A DNA stretch of 64,000 nt, taken from contig JBKECP010000041.1 of the NCBI GenBank assembly GCA_047974765.1, positions 1-64,000 on the forward strand, written 5' to 3'. The notes beneath the pieces were generated by a model that saw only the letters and a program-made list of their open reading frames with translations, was not told the origin of the DNA and ran no database searches. Origin of the DNA: JBKECP01 sp047974765. GTDB taxonomy: Bacteria > Pseudomonadota > Gammaproteobacteria > Pseudomonadales > Halieaceae. The position numbers were made by a program, and so were the translations under genes. Shown here in pieces: positions 33,876-42,508 of the stretch. How positions within the stretch are numbered: the stretch's first letter is position 1; each line of letters begins with the position of its first letter.

Positions 33876-36825
33876 TATGGCCCAGATCATGCTGGCCACA
33901 GTGGCCTATCTGGGCGTTCTTTTTCTGGTAGCCATACTGGCAGAGCGCAACCTGCTGCCCCGCCGCCTGATCACTCATCCTCTTGTTTATGTGCTGTCGA
34001 TGGGCGTCTTTGCCGGTGGCATGGCCAGCAATGCCATTTTTGAGCTGGTTTATCGTTACGGTTATGGCTTTCTTATTTACTATCTGGGCGCCGCTTTGAT
34101 CTTTCTGGTGGCGGCACTGCTCCTGCTGCCTCTGTTGCGTTTATGTCGCACCTACCAACTCACCTCACTGGCTGACGTTCTGGCCTTTCGTTTTCGCAGC
34201 CAGTGGGTCGGCTCTATCGTCAGTATTGCCATGTGCATTGCCGTCATTCCGCTGATTGCCCTGCAAATTCAGGCAGTATCAGACAGTTTTTATATTCTCG
34301 CCCACAATTCAATGCAACCGGTTTCTGCCAGCAAACGCCCGGACTGGCTGGCCCTGTTGTTTTGTCTCACGATTATTGGTTTTGCCAGCCTCTTTGGTAC
34401 CCGTAATATTGCCACCACCCGCCGCAATACAGGCCTGGTGGTAGCTATCGCTTTTGAGTCATTGATGAAGCTGACAGCCCTGCTGACACTGATGTTTGCC
34501 GCCATCTACCAGATTTTTGGTGGTTTTGGCGAGATGCAACAGTGGGTGAGCGAATCCACTCAGGCAATGGTCACGATGCAGCGCTCTGTCGATGGCAACC
34601 TGAGTCGTCTACTGTTACTGATCTTTTTTGCCGGTACCGTATGCATGCCTCACGTCTTTCACATGGTCTGCGCAGAAAACCGGGAAAGTTTTGATTTGCG
34701 CATGGCCAGTTGGGGCGTCCCCCTTTTTTTACTGCTGATCAGCCTGCCCGTACTACCCATTACCTGGGCTGCCCTGTCTGTTCGGCAGGCATTACCTGCG
34801 GAGTACTCCAGTTTTGCCCTTGGTCTGGCGCTGCAATCGCCAACACTGTCCGCCACTGCTTTTATAGCCAGTGTCTCTGCCGCCAGCGCAACAATTATTG
34901 TTACCACACTGGCACTGGCCAATATGGCGCTCAATCATCTGGTGCTGCCTGGCTGGCTCAATCGCATTGACCAGAACCAGAGCCTGTACACCCATTTAAA
35001 AGACAAGCGCCGCGTATTGATCGCCGTACTGATACTGATTGCTTACGGCTATTTTATCGCTATAAACGGCTATCAGAATCTTGCCGATCTCGGTTTGATG
35101 GCCTTTGTTGGCACATTGCAATTTTTACCCGGCGTTATCGCCACCCCTTACTGGCCGGGCGCAAACCAGAGAGGGTTGCTGGCAGGACTGGCCACCGGAT
35201 TAATCATCTGGGCCTATGGCTTGCTGCTTCCGAGCCTGAATGGCGAACCCCGGCTGCTATTGAATGCACTGGCACTGGACTGGTTTGGCACAGCACAGGA
35301 TATCTGGGCTGTTGTCGCCATTCTATCGCTGAGTTTTAACACAGTATTATTTGTACTGGTATCGTTAGCGACCGGGCACAGTGAAGAGGAGCGTGTAGCT
35401 GCCGAATTGTGCTCGACCGAGGAGCTGTACCGCCCGATACGACGCACACTGGTACTGCGCAGTGTGCGTGAATTTACCAACTCGCTGGCCAGCGCGCTGG
35501 GTGAACGCACAGCCCACACAGAAGTACAACGCGCCCTGCAGGAACAGCAGCTGGAAGAAAGTGAACGCAGACCCTTCGCGCTGCGCCGACTCAGGGACCA
35601 CATCGAAGCCAACCTGTCAGGGCTGCTTGGCCCATCGGTGGCCAGCAGCATTGTCAACACCTGCATTCCCTACCGATCCAACCGCAAAGGCAACAACCAG
35701 GATTTCTTTTTGATCGAACACCAGCTGGACAAGGCCCAGAGCCAGTTTACCGGTCTGACCGCCGAACTGAACACCCTGCGTCGGCACTACCGTCAGACCC
35801 TTGACAACCTGCCCATTGGTATTTTTTCTGTCGCTGCTGACGGTGAAATATTGCTGTGGAACCAGTCCATGGTCGTTATCACCCGAATTCCTGCTCACCG
35901 TGTTATTGGCTCCCTGATGGATTCCATACCACCACCCTGGCGGCAGATCTTCAGCCACTTTCTGTGCGATGACTCCGAAAGCATGCTCAAACGCGAAGTT
36001 GCCCTGGCAGACAAAGAATCCTGCTGGATCAGCCTGCACAAAACCAATACTGACGATGAGGGTAACCGTCTGGTACTGGTGGAGGATATTTCCGAAGTCG
36101 AGCGCCTGGAGCAGGAACTGCTGCACAAAGAGCGTCTGGCCTCGATTGGTCGACTGGCCGCCGGCATTGCCCATGAAATTGGCAATCCCATCACAGGCAT
36201 TGCCTGTCTCGCTCAAAATCTGGAATATGCCGCTAACAGCGACGATATCAATGAAACAGGCCGGGATATTCTCAAACAAACAGAACGGATCAGCCGCATT
36301 GTCGAATCCCTGATCAACTTCTCACACGCGGGCTCACGCTATAACGACACCCGGCTGACCACCTGCAATCTTGCCGACTGCGTAGATGAAGCCATCCATC
36401 TGTTGCAACTCGATCTCCAGGCGCAACCTGTCGATTTTAACAATAGCTGTGACCGCGAAACGGTGGTGATCGCCGACAGTCAGAAACTATTGCAAGTGCT
36501 TATCAATCTGCTGGCCAATGCCCGCGATGCCTGTCCTGACAGAGGGGGTCATATCAGTATCAGCAGCAGGCTTGATAGCAATAACGTGTGTATTGATATC
36601 GAAGACAATGGTCACGGTATTGCCAATGACATCCAAAGCCAGATTTTTGAGCCTTTTTTCAGCACCAAGGAGGCCGGTGAAGGCACCGGGCTGGGGCTGG
36701 CACTGGTGCACAGCATTATGGAAGACATGGGTGGCAGCATCAGCCTGCTCAGCCCACTTGATCAGAGCGACAACCCAGGCACCCGGATAAGTCTGAAACT
36801 CCGCCAGGGTAGCTATGAGCTATGA
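33865..36825 (+). CDS. cbrA: Sensor histidine kinase CbrA (SLC5 transporter fused to kinase)
   Basis: 986 residues, essentially the Pseudomonas CbrA length. The N-terminal half (about 10-520) is a sodium-solute-symporter (SLC5) membrane domain with 12-13 helices that probably senses or transports an amino acid such as histidine. Then follow a helical linker (600-660), a PAS-like domain (about 665-770), the His box AAGIAHEIGNPITGI (His phosphorylated) and the HATPase part with NLLANARDA, DNGHGIA and GEGTGLGLALV. With CbrB it controls carbon/nitrogen balance. The ATG at 33865 overlaps the cbrX stop. Confidence 0.95.
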   Translation: MSFSMAQIMLATVAYLGVLFLVAILAERNLLPRRLITHPLVYVLSMGVFAGGMASNAIFELVYRYGYGFLIYYLGAALIFLVAALLLLPLLRLCRTYQLTSLADVLAFRFRSQWVGSIVSIAMCIAVIPLIALQIQAVSDSFYILAHNSMQPVSASKRPDWLALLFCLTIIGFASLFGTRNIATTRRNTGLVVAIAFESLMKLTALLTLMFAAIYQIFGGFGEMQQWVSESTQAMVTMQRSVDGNLSRLLLLIFFAGTVCMPHVFHMVCAENRESFDLRMASWGVPLFLLLISLPVLPITWAALSVRQALPAEYSSFALGLALQSPTLSATAFIASVSAASATIIVTTLALANMALNHLVLPGWLNRIDQNQSLYTHLKDKRRVLIAVLILIAYGYFIAINGYQNLADLGLMAFVGTLQFLPGVIATPYWPGANQRGLLAGLATGLIIWAYGLLLPSLNGEPRLLLNALALDWFGTAQDIWAVVAILSLSFNTVLFVLVSLATGHSEEERVAAELCSTEELYRPIRRTLVLRSVREFTNSLASALGERTAHTEVQRALQEQQLEESERRPFALRRLRDHIEANLSGLLGPSVASSIVNTCIPYRSNRKGNNQDFFLIEHQLDKAQSQFTGLTAELNTLRRHYRQTLDNLPIGIFSVAADGEILLWNQSMVVITRIPAHRVIGSLMDSIPPPWRQIFSHFLCDDSESMLKREVALADKESCWISLHKTNTDDEGNRLVLVEDISEVERLEQELLHKERLASIGRLAAGIAHEIGNPITGIACLAQNLEYAANSDDINETGRDILKQTERISRIVESLINFSHAGSRYNDTRLTTCNLADCVDEAIHLLQLDLQAQPVDFNNSCDRETVVIADSQKLLQVLINLLANARDACPDRGGHISISSRLDSNNVCIDIEDNGHGIANDIQSQIFEPFFSTKEAGEGTGLGLALVHSIMEDMGGSISLLSPLDQSDNPGTRISLKLRQGSYEL

Positions 36826-36860
36826 AGGTGGCTGTGAATACTCATCTGAAGAGCTTCTAC

Positions 36861-36877
36861 TGTAACTTCCAGTTACA
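36861..36877. promoter_or_regulatory. Palindrome TGTAACT-TCC-AGTTACA between cbrA and cbrB
   Basis: A perfect 7-bp inverted repeat 76 bp upstream of the cbrB start, made of GTAAC and GTTAC half sites. These are the same half sites as the CbrB-type operator at 38433, but in opposite order and with shorter spacing. It could be a control site or an RNA hairpin. Confidence 0.4.
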
Positions 36878-36952
36878 CAATTCAGGACAATTACTGGAAA
36901 ATTCCCAATCTGCAGGGTATTTTGTGTAGGCAAACAGACTTTGGGTAACGTT

Positions 36953-38431
36953 ATGCACAAAATTCTGGTGGTTGAAGATGAATCAGTCATTCGCACGGCA
37001 CTGCGACGCCTGTTGGAGCATCACAGCTACCAGGTTTTTGAAGCCGCGTCAGTCAGGGAGGTCCAAAGCAGGTTTTCACTGGCAGATTTTGACCTGATTA
37101 TCAGCGACCTGCGATTACCCGGCGCACCAGGCACCGACCTGATCAAACTGGCCGGGGATGTACCCGTACTGATTATGACCAGCTATGCCAGCCTGCGCTC
37201 AGCCGTCGATTCCATGCGCATGGGCGCTGTCGACTATATTGCAAAACCCTTCGATCACGGCGACATGTTACGTGCAGTGGAGCGCATTATCGCCGATCAT
37301 TCAAAAACTGCCACCGCTGGCGAGGCTGGCGACAGGACGTCTCAGCAAGCACAGGCACAGGCACCAACAGAAGACAACGAACAATCCCCGCCACTCAATG
37401 ACAACAATCTGATCGGCAATTGCCCTTCCATGCTCGCGCTGGGTGAAAATATTCGCCTGATGGCACCCACCAGCTCAACTGTTCTGGTACTGGGGGAAAC
37501 CGGCACCGGCAAAGAGCTGGTTGCCCGCAGCATACACCAGCACAGCACCCGGGCCGACAAGACACTGATTTCGGTAAACTGTGCCGCCATTCCTGACACT
37601 CTGATCGAGTCTGAACTCTTTGGCTATGAAAAAGGTGCTTTCACCGGTGCCAATGCCAGCCGTATGGGCCTGATTGAAGCCGCCAATGGCGGCACCCTGT
37701 TTCTCGATGAGATCGGCGAGCTGCCCATGGAGGCCCAGGCCCGGCTATTGCGCTTTATCCAGGAGGGTGAAATTCGCCGTATTGGCTCGGTTACCTCGCG
37801 CAAGGTCAATGTGCGTCTTATCTGTGCCACACACAGAAATTTACAGACACTGGCGGCTGAAGGTCAGTTCCGGCAAGATCTCTACTACCGGATTAACGTG
37901 TTGCGCCTGTCCCTACCGCCGTTGCGTGAACGCGGCAAAGACATCCTGCACCTGGCCGAGCGCCTGCTGGAGCGGCAGGTGGAACGAATGGCCAAAAAAT
38001 CCCTTTCCTTCTCACCTCGGGCCATTCAGGCGATCAGCACCTATCAGTGGCCCGGCAATGTGCGGGAGTTGGAACATGCTATCGAGCGGGCAGTCGTACT
38101 GACCAGAGGTAATGAAATCAGCCACGATGTACTGGGTATCGACTTTGAACTGGCCACTGTCAATCGCATACGTAGTACCAGCTCTTTGAAAAAACACTCA
38201 GACAATATTGTTTCTCATCAGCAGCCACGCAATATCAACACCGACCCAAACGAAGACCTGTCACTGGAAGATTACTTCCAGTGTTTTGTGCTGGAGCACC
38301 AGGATTCGATGAGCGAAACCGAGCTGGCCCAAAAACTGGGCATCAGTCGCAAGTGTTTGTGGGAGCGGCGACAACGTTTCGATATGCCGCGCAAGAAGAG
38401 TAGCAACAATCGTAAAAAACGGGTCGGCTAG
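36953..38431 (+). CDS. cbrB: NtrC-family response regulator CbrB
   Basis: 492 residues from the ATG at 36953 (MHKILVVEDESVIRTALRRL). Receiver domain with the phosphorylated Asp in LIISDLRLPGAPGTDL and the Lys in YIAKPFDHG; AAA+ sigma54-activating domain with Walker A GETGTGKE, the sigma54 contact loop EKGAFTGA and Walker B LFLDEIGEL; C-terminal helix-turn-helix (SETELAQKLGISRKCLWERR). It activates sigma54 promoters, and a matching target lies immediately downstream. Confidence 0.95.
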   Translation: MHKILVVEDESVIRTALRRLLEHHSYQVFEAASVREVQSRFSLADFDLIISDLRLPGAPGTDLIKLAGDVPVLIMTSYASLRSAVDSMRMGAVDYIAKPFDHGDMLRAVERIIADHSKTATAGEAGDRTSQQAQAQAPTEDNEQSPPLNDNNLIGNCPSMLALGENIRLMAPTSSTVLVLGETGTGKELVARSIHQHSTRADKTLISVNCAAIPDTLIESELFGYEKGAFTGANASRMGLIEAANGGTLFLDEIGELPMEAQARLLRFIQEGEIRRIGSVTSRKVNVRLICATHRNLQTLAAEGQFRQDLYYRINVLRLSLPPLRERGKDILHLAERLLERQVERMAKKSLSFSPRAIQAISTYQWPGNVRELEHAIERAVVLTRGNEISHDVLGIDFELATVNRIRSTSSLKKHSDNIVSHQQPRNINTDPNEDLSLEDYFQCFVLEHQDSMSETELAQKLGISRKCLWERRQRFDMPRKKSSNNRKKRVG

Positions 38432-38432
38432 A

Positions 38433-38481
38433 CGTTACCCGAAACCATCAACGTAACAATTGCCAGAGTAAAAAGGTAACA
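38433..38481 (+). promoter_or_regulatory. CbrB-type upstream activating sites
   Basis: CGTTAC (38433-38438), 14 bp, GTAACA (38453-38458), then a second GTAACA (38476-38481). This TGTTAC-N14-GTAACA layout is the one I recall reported for CbrB in Pseudomonas. The centre is about 135 bp upstream of the predicted RNA start, a usual distance for a sigma54 activator. Confidence 0.7.
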
Positions 38482-38556
38482 AAGAGCGATACAATTGAAT
38501 CTGTGATCAAACGCACAAAATGGTAAGCCGCTGTTTTTTAAAGATTTACAAAAAAC

Positions 38557-38572
38557 TGGCACAGGCACTGCA
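38557..38572 (+). promoter_or_regulatory. Sigma54 (-24/-12) promoter of the small RNA
   Basis: TGGCAC-AGGCA-CTGCA; the GG and GC doublets are exactly 10 nt apart, and only one consensus position (T to C in TTGCA) differs. The predicted start is near 38583. Confidence 0.8.
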
Positions 38573-38651
38573 AATACCTATTCGGCTTCAACAATAAAAA
38601 TAAATAGGTAGCCACTAATAAAAATAATGTTATGTCACTATGGACCTGGTT

Positions 38652-38673
38652 GGGGAAGTTATCTTCCCCTTTT
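38652..38673 (+). terminator. Hairpin plus TTTT inside the CrcZ-like region
   Basis: GGGGAAG-TTAT-CTTCCCC, perfect 7-bp stem, followed by TTTT. A moderate intrinsic terminator, about 90 nt from the predicted start; partial readthrough is expected because the T-run is short. Confidence 0.55.
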
Positions 38674-38865
38674 CGTTCATGTCTGTTTGGGGTTTCTCTG
38701 TGAGTCCGCACTGTTAGCGGCTAACTTGAAGGAGTTGATACCCCGCCGTGCAGTTTTCTGCTTCGGCATAACAGCATCTGACAGCTCCCTGAGCGTAAAG
38801 TTCTTTTGCTTGCCGTCTAACAATAATCTGCGGCCAGTCGATAAAAATAATGAAATATGACCTGG

Positions 38866-38895
38866 ATGGGGAAAACAGCTGTTTTCCCCATTTAT
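38866..38895 (+). terminator. Main terminator of the CrcZ-like RNA
   Basis: A perfect 26-nt palindrome centred at 38878/38879 (arms ATGGGGAAAACAG and CTGTTTTCCCCAT), followed by TTATTCC. It ends before the predicted pcnB start at 38998. Confidence 0.6.
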
Positions 38896-38997
38896 TCCTT
38901 TGCCTTAATCATTCGATCCTGCCTTTTAGCGCTTCAACACCCTACATTCAACTGTGTTAGACTGGCGCCCCTCAATCACGGCCACAAGGCAACGCGT

Positions 38998-40287
38998 TTG
39001 AAGGTCATCCCCAGGGATCAGCATTGCATATCCCGCAAGTATATCAGCGACAGCGCCCTGAAGGTGATGGCGCGACTGCGCAGCAGCAATCACGAGGCCT
39101 ATCTTGTGGGTGGTGCTGTCCGCGATTTACTGCTGGGTGGCCATCCAAAAGACTTCGATATTGCCACTGATGCAACCCCCGAACAGGTCAATGCACTGTT
39201 TCGCAACTCCCGTATTATTGGCCGCCGCTTTCGTATCGTCCATGTCCGCTTTGGCCGTGAAATCATCGAAGTAACCACCTTTCGCGGCCATCACGATGCA
39301 GAAGCATCCAATCGCCACAACAGTCGTTCACACCAGTCCTCCAGTGGCATGCTGCTCAGAGATAATGTCTACGGCACTCTGGAAGAGGATGCCGTGCGCC
39401 GGGATCTGACCGTCAACGCCCTGTATTACGACAGCAAAACCTTTGAAGTATTTGATCACGTCCACGGCCTTGATGATCTGGCACGCCGCAGTATTTGTAT
39501 CATCGGCGAACCTGTGCAGCGCTTTCGTGAGGATCCTGTGCGAATGTTGCGGGTGCTGCGTTTTGCCGCCAAGCTGGATTTCAGTATTGAGCGGCACACA
39601 GCTGCGGCCATTCCCGAATGCGTCCATCTACTGGCCGATATTCCGGCAGCCCGCCTGTTTGACGAATTTCTGAAACTCTTCCTGGCTGGTTATGCCGAGG
39701 CTACGCTCAAACTATTACTGGACCACAAACTGCTGACATACCTGTTTCCTGAAAGCGCCCACTTGATCAGCACTGATCCAGCCGCAGCGGCATTGACACA
39801 GGCAGCCATGCGCAATACTGACCGCCGCATCGCCAGCAATATGCCGGTCACACCGGCTTTCCAGCTCGCCGCCCTGCTCTGGCCCGCTGTCGAAAGATTG
39901 TATGACCGTCTGCGTGCCAAAAATACATCACCGATTGAGGCCATGCACAGCGCAGCCCAGCAGGTGGTTTTTGCCTCGGCCCGCAGCCTGGCGATACCAA
40001 AGCGCTTCAGCCAGCCAATGCGGGAAATCTGGGAACTGCAACTGCGCCTGGAAAAGCGTGCCCGCAAAGCCTCTGACCTGCTAACTCACCGCCGTTTTCG
40101 GGCCGCTTACGACTTTTTGCTATTGCGTGAAGAGGCTGGCGCACAAACTGACGGTCTCGGTCAGTGGTGGACCGATTTTCAGGAACAGCCCGAACAACAG
40201 CAGCAAATTCAGAGCGCCGCCAATGAGCAGACTATTCAGCGGCGGCGCCGTCGTCCCCGTAAACGCCGGGCCAGCAACGAACCATGA
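38998..40287 (+). CDS. pcnB: Poly(A) polymerase I
   Basis: 429 residues from a TTG at 38998 (AAGG eight nt upstream), giving MKVIPRDQHCISRKYIS, aligned with the E. coli protein; earlier in-frame starts would run through the small-RNA terminator. It adds A-tails to RNA 3' ends. The nucleotidyltransferase domain shows YLVGGAVRDLLLG and KDFDIATDATPEQV (catalytic Asp-x-Asp), GRRFRIVHVRFG, and DLTVNALYYD. A basic Arg-rich tail ends the protein. It overlaps folK by 4 nt. Confidence 0.93.
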   Translation: MKVIPRDQHCISRKYISDSALKVMARLRSSNHEAYLVGGAVRDLLLGGHPKDFDIATDATPEQVNALFRNSRIIGRRFRIVHVRFGREIIEVTTFRGHHDAEASNRHNSRSHQSSSGMLLRDNVYGTLEEDAVRRDLTVNALYYDSKTFEVFDHVHGLDDLARRSICIIGEPVQRFREDPVRMLRVLRFAAKLDFSIERHTAAAIPECVHLLADIPAARLFDEFLKLFLAGYAEATLKLLLDHKLLTYLFPESAHLISTDPAAAALTQAAMRNTDRRIASNMPVTPAFQLAALLWPAVERLYDRLRAKNTSPIEAMHSAAQQVVFASARSLAIPKRFSQPMREIWELQLRLEKRARKASDLLTHRRFRAAYDFLLLREEAGAQTDGLGQWWTDFQEQPEQQQQIQSAANEQTIQRRRRRPRKRRASNEP

Positions 40288-40805
40288 TCCGCTGCTATCT
40301 CGGGCTGGGCAGCAACCTGCAAAATCCTGCGAAACAATTGCGCGCGGCCATTCAGCATCTGCGACAAATACCCGATATTGTGCTTGTCGCCATATCAGCT
40401 GTTTATCACAGCCGCGCTGTTGGCCCAGGCGAACAGCCCGACTACCTGAACGCCGCTGCAGCCATTGATACCCGACTGGCGCCTGAGCAACTGCTGGAAG
40501 CACTGCAAACTATTGAACGGGCTCAGGGCCGGGTTCGCCATGAACGCTGGGGGGCGCGCACACTGGATATCGATATTTTATTGTATGGTCATCAACTGAT
40601 TCATTCTGAGCACCTGCGTATTCCCCACCCTGCCATGAAAGAACGTCGTTTTGTGCTGCAACCCCTGGCAGATATTTTTCCAAAAGGACAGGTTTTGCCA
40701 ACAGGTGAATTACCTGACACCCTGCTGGCAACATGCCGTACAGCGGCACTGCAACGCGCAGACATTAATTTGCATATCACCCCGGAGCACAGGTTTGAGC
40801 GCTGA
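40284..40805 (+). CDS. folK: HPPK (2-amino-4-hydroxy-6-hydroxymethyldihydropteridine pyrophosphokinase)
   Basis: 173 residues. Transfers pyrophosphate from ATP to the pterin in folate synthesis. Conserved segments are CYLGLGSNLQNP, GPGEQPDYLNAA, RWGARTLDIDILLYG (Asp pair binding Mg) and IPHPAMKERRFVLQPL. Length typical. Overlaps pcnB and the kinase gene. Confidence 0.95.
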   Translation: MIRCYLGLGSNLQNPAKQLRAAIQHLRQIPDIVLVAISAVYHSRAVGPGEQPDYLNAAAAIDTRLAPEQLLEALQTIERAQGRVRHERWGARTLDIDILLYGHQLIHSEHLRIPHPAMKERRFVLQPLADIFPKGQVLPTGELPDTLLATCRTAALQRADINLHITPEHRFER

Positions 40806-41478
40806 CAAGCCCGCACTCACTATTGATCTGAAAGGGCGGACACCGCCGCGTTATATTGCGGTGGAAGGTCCCATTGGGGTTGGTAAAACGACCCTCGCCA
40901 AACACCTGGCAGCCAGCTTTAATTATCAGATTTTACTGGAGCAGGCTGAAGACAATCCTTTTCTTGAAAAATTTTACCTCAACCACAAGCAGGCGGCCCT
41001 AGCAGCCCAACTGTTCTTTTTGTTCCAGCGCAGTGAAAAAATACAGAGTCTGCGCCAGGGGGATATTTTTGAACCCGTGCGCGTAGCCGACTTTTTAATC
41101 GATAAAGATCCATTATTCGCCCGCATCAACCTGGAAGCCGAGGAGTTTCAGCTCTACGAACGTGTCTATCAGCAAATGACTATCGACGCTCCCCGGCCCG
41201 ATCTGGTGATCTACCTGCAAGCCTCAACCGATGTACTGCTCTCACGCATCGAAAATCGCGGCAAACGCTATGAACGCAACATTGAGCGGGACTACCTTGA
41301 GCGCCTCAATGAAGTGTATAGTGAGTTTTTTCTGTACTACGACGAAGCGCCATTACTGATCGTTAACGCCAGCGAAATCGATCTTGCCAATAACACCCAG
41401 GATTACCATCACCTGGTTGACTACCTGCTTGATATTCGCAGCGGTCGTCACTATTTCAACCCGACATTTTTTGGATAA
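40795..41478 (+). CDS. Deoxynucleoside kinase
   Basis: 227 residues from a TTG start at 40795, with GGAG 7 nt upstream; it overlaps the folK stop by 11 nt. P-loop VEGPIGVGKTTLAKHL, then QLFFLFQRSEKI and VADFLIDKDPLFARI (deoxyadenosine/deoxyguanosine kinase group), LVIYLQAS and the lid RIENRGKRYERNIER. It phosphorylates salvaged deoxynucleosides. The same neighbour sits between folK and panB in Pseudomonas. Confidence 0.9.
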   Translation: MSADKPALTIDLKGRTPPRYIAVEGPIGVGKTTLAKHLAASFNYQILLEQAEDNPFLEKFYLNHKQAALAAQLFFLFQRSEKIQSLRQGDIFEPVRVADFLIDKDPLFARINLEAEEFQLYERVYQQMTIDAPRPDLVIYLQASTDVLLSRIENRGKRYERNIERDYLERLNEVYSEFFLYYDEAPLLIVNASEIDLANNTQDYHHLVDYLLDIRSGRHYFNPTFFG

Positions 41479-41485
41479 CACCGGC

Positions 41486-42277
41486 ATGGGCAAAATCACC
41501 ATCAGTACACTGAACAAGATGAAGGCTGAAAGGGAAAAATTTGTCTGTATTACAGCCTACGACGCAACCTTTTCCCGTCTGATCAGCGAAGCCGGTGCAG
41601 AAACCATTCTAGTGGGTGATTCTCTGGGGAATGTTGTTCAGGGACACGGCAGCACTATTCCGGTAACGGTTGATGCCATGGCCTACCACACCGAATGTGT
41701 TGCACGGGCCCAGCCACATTCACTGGTAATTGCCGACCTGCCCTTTATGAGCTATGCCACCACGAAAAATACCCTCATCAACTCGGCCCGGCTGATGCAG
41801 GCCGGCGCCCAAATGATCAAAATGGAAGGTGGCACCTGGCTCAGTGAGTCCATCAGTATGCTGGTGGAGCGAGGCATACCGGTCTGTGCCCACCTTGGTC
41901 TGACACCGCAGTCTGTCAATGTATTTGGTGGCTACCGGGTGCAGGGGCGCACCCCCAAGGGAGCCAAGTCCATCCTTGCCGATGCCGTTGAAATTCAGGA
42001 TGCCGGTGCCAGCCTATTGGTATTGGAGTGCATTCCCGCTCATCTGGCAGCAGATATCAGCGCCAAACTGGATATTCCGGTTATAGGAATTGGCGCTGGC
42101 GTCGGTACCGATGCCCAGGTACTGGTATTGCACGATTTACTCGGCCTGAGCGACCATCAACCCAGGTTTGTACACAACTTCATGGCGGGCCAGTCCTCAG
42201 TTCAGGCGGCACTGCGCGCCTTTGTTGATGCGGTCAGGACAGGCCGCTACCCCGCCGAAGAACACGCCTATCACTGA
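41486..42277 (+). CDS. panB: 3-methyl-2-oxobutanoate hydroxymethyltransferase
   Basis: 263 residues, first step of pantothenate synthesis, using methylene-tetrahydrofolate and Mg. Motifs GDSLGNVVQGH, VIADLPFMSY, KMEGG, HLGLTPQSVNVFGGYRVQG and IGAGVGTDAQVLVLHDLLG are intact. Spaced 7 nt from the kinase gene. A 230-bp gap before panC contains only a weak GGGGCA/TGCCCC hairpin. Confidence 0.96.
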   Translation: MGKITISTLNKMKAEREKFVCITAYDATFSRLISEAGAETILVGDSLGNVVQGHGSTIPVTVDAMAYHTECVARAQPHSLVIADLPFMSYATTKNTLINSARLMQAGAQMIKMEGGTWLSESISMLVERGIPVCAHLGLTPQSVNVFGGYRVQGRTPKGAKSILADAVEIQDAGASLLVLECIPAHLAADISAKLDIPVIGIGAGVGTDAQVLVLHDLLGLSDHQPRFVHNFMAGQSSVQAALRAFVDAVRTGRYPAEEHAYH

Positions 42278-42508
42278 TAATCAGCCTGGATAAGCAAAAC
42301 AGGGCAACAAGCATAGTCAGTAATAACTACGAGGCGGCAGCAGGTATTCCCTCCACCTTTTTCCACACTCAAAAATGGATTGCCCGCAACAGATTCCTTG
42401 GGGCATACTGCCCCTGCGCCGCCAGCAGTAGGCAACAGACAAGCGGATTGCGAAGGCAGTACCGGTTCAGCGTCACCAGTCCATCAAGAAGGGGGGGATA
42501 GGGCAGAT

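Larger units (their letters stand above)
38583..38895 (+). ncRNA. crcZ: Probable CrcZ-type regulatory RNA
   Basis: A 560-bp gene-free interval between cbrB and pcnB, the position of crcZ in Pseudomonas. From the sigma54 start near 38583 the RNA would be about 310 nt. It carries two canonical CA motifs, AACAATAA (38590-38597 and 38819-38826), and A-rich AATAAAAATAA runs at 38617 and 38841. In CrcZ these unstructured motifs titrate Hfq-Crc and relieve catabolite repression. Two GGGGAA hairpins (38652 and 38866) could end the RNA; the second is stronger. Alternatively it is a 90-nt RNA ending at the first hairpin. No sequence search was possible; the call rests on context, promoter and motifs. 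Confidence 0.72.

Noticed and set aside
42402..42416. GGGGCA-TAC-TGCCCC hairpin between panB and panC
   Set aside because: Short stem and no T-run; probably chance in a 230-bp gap.
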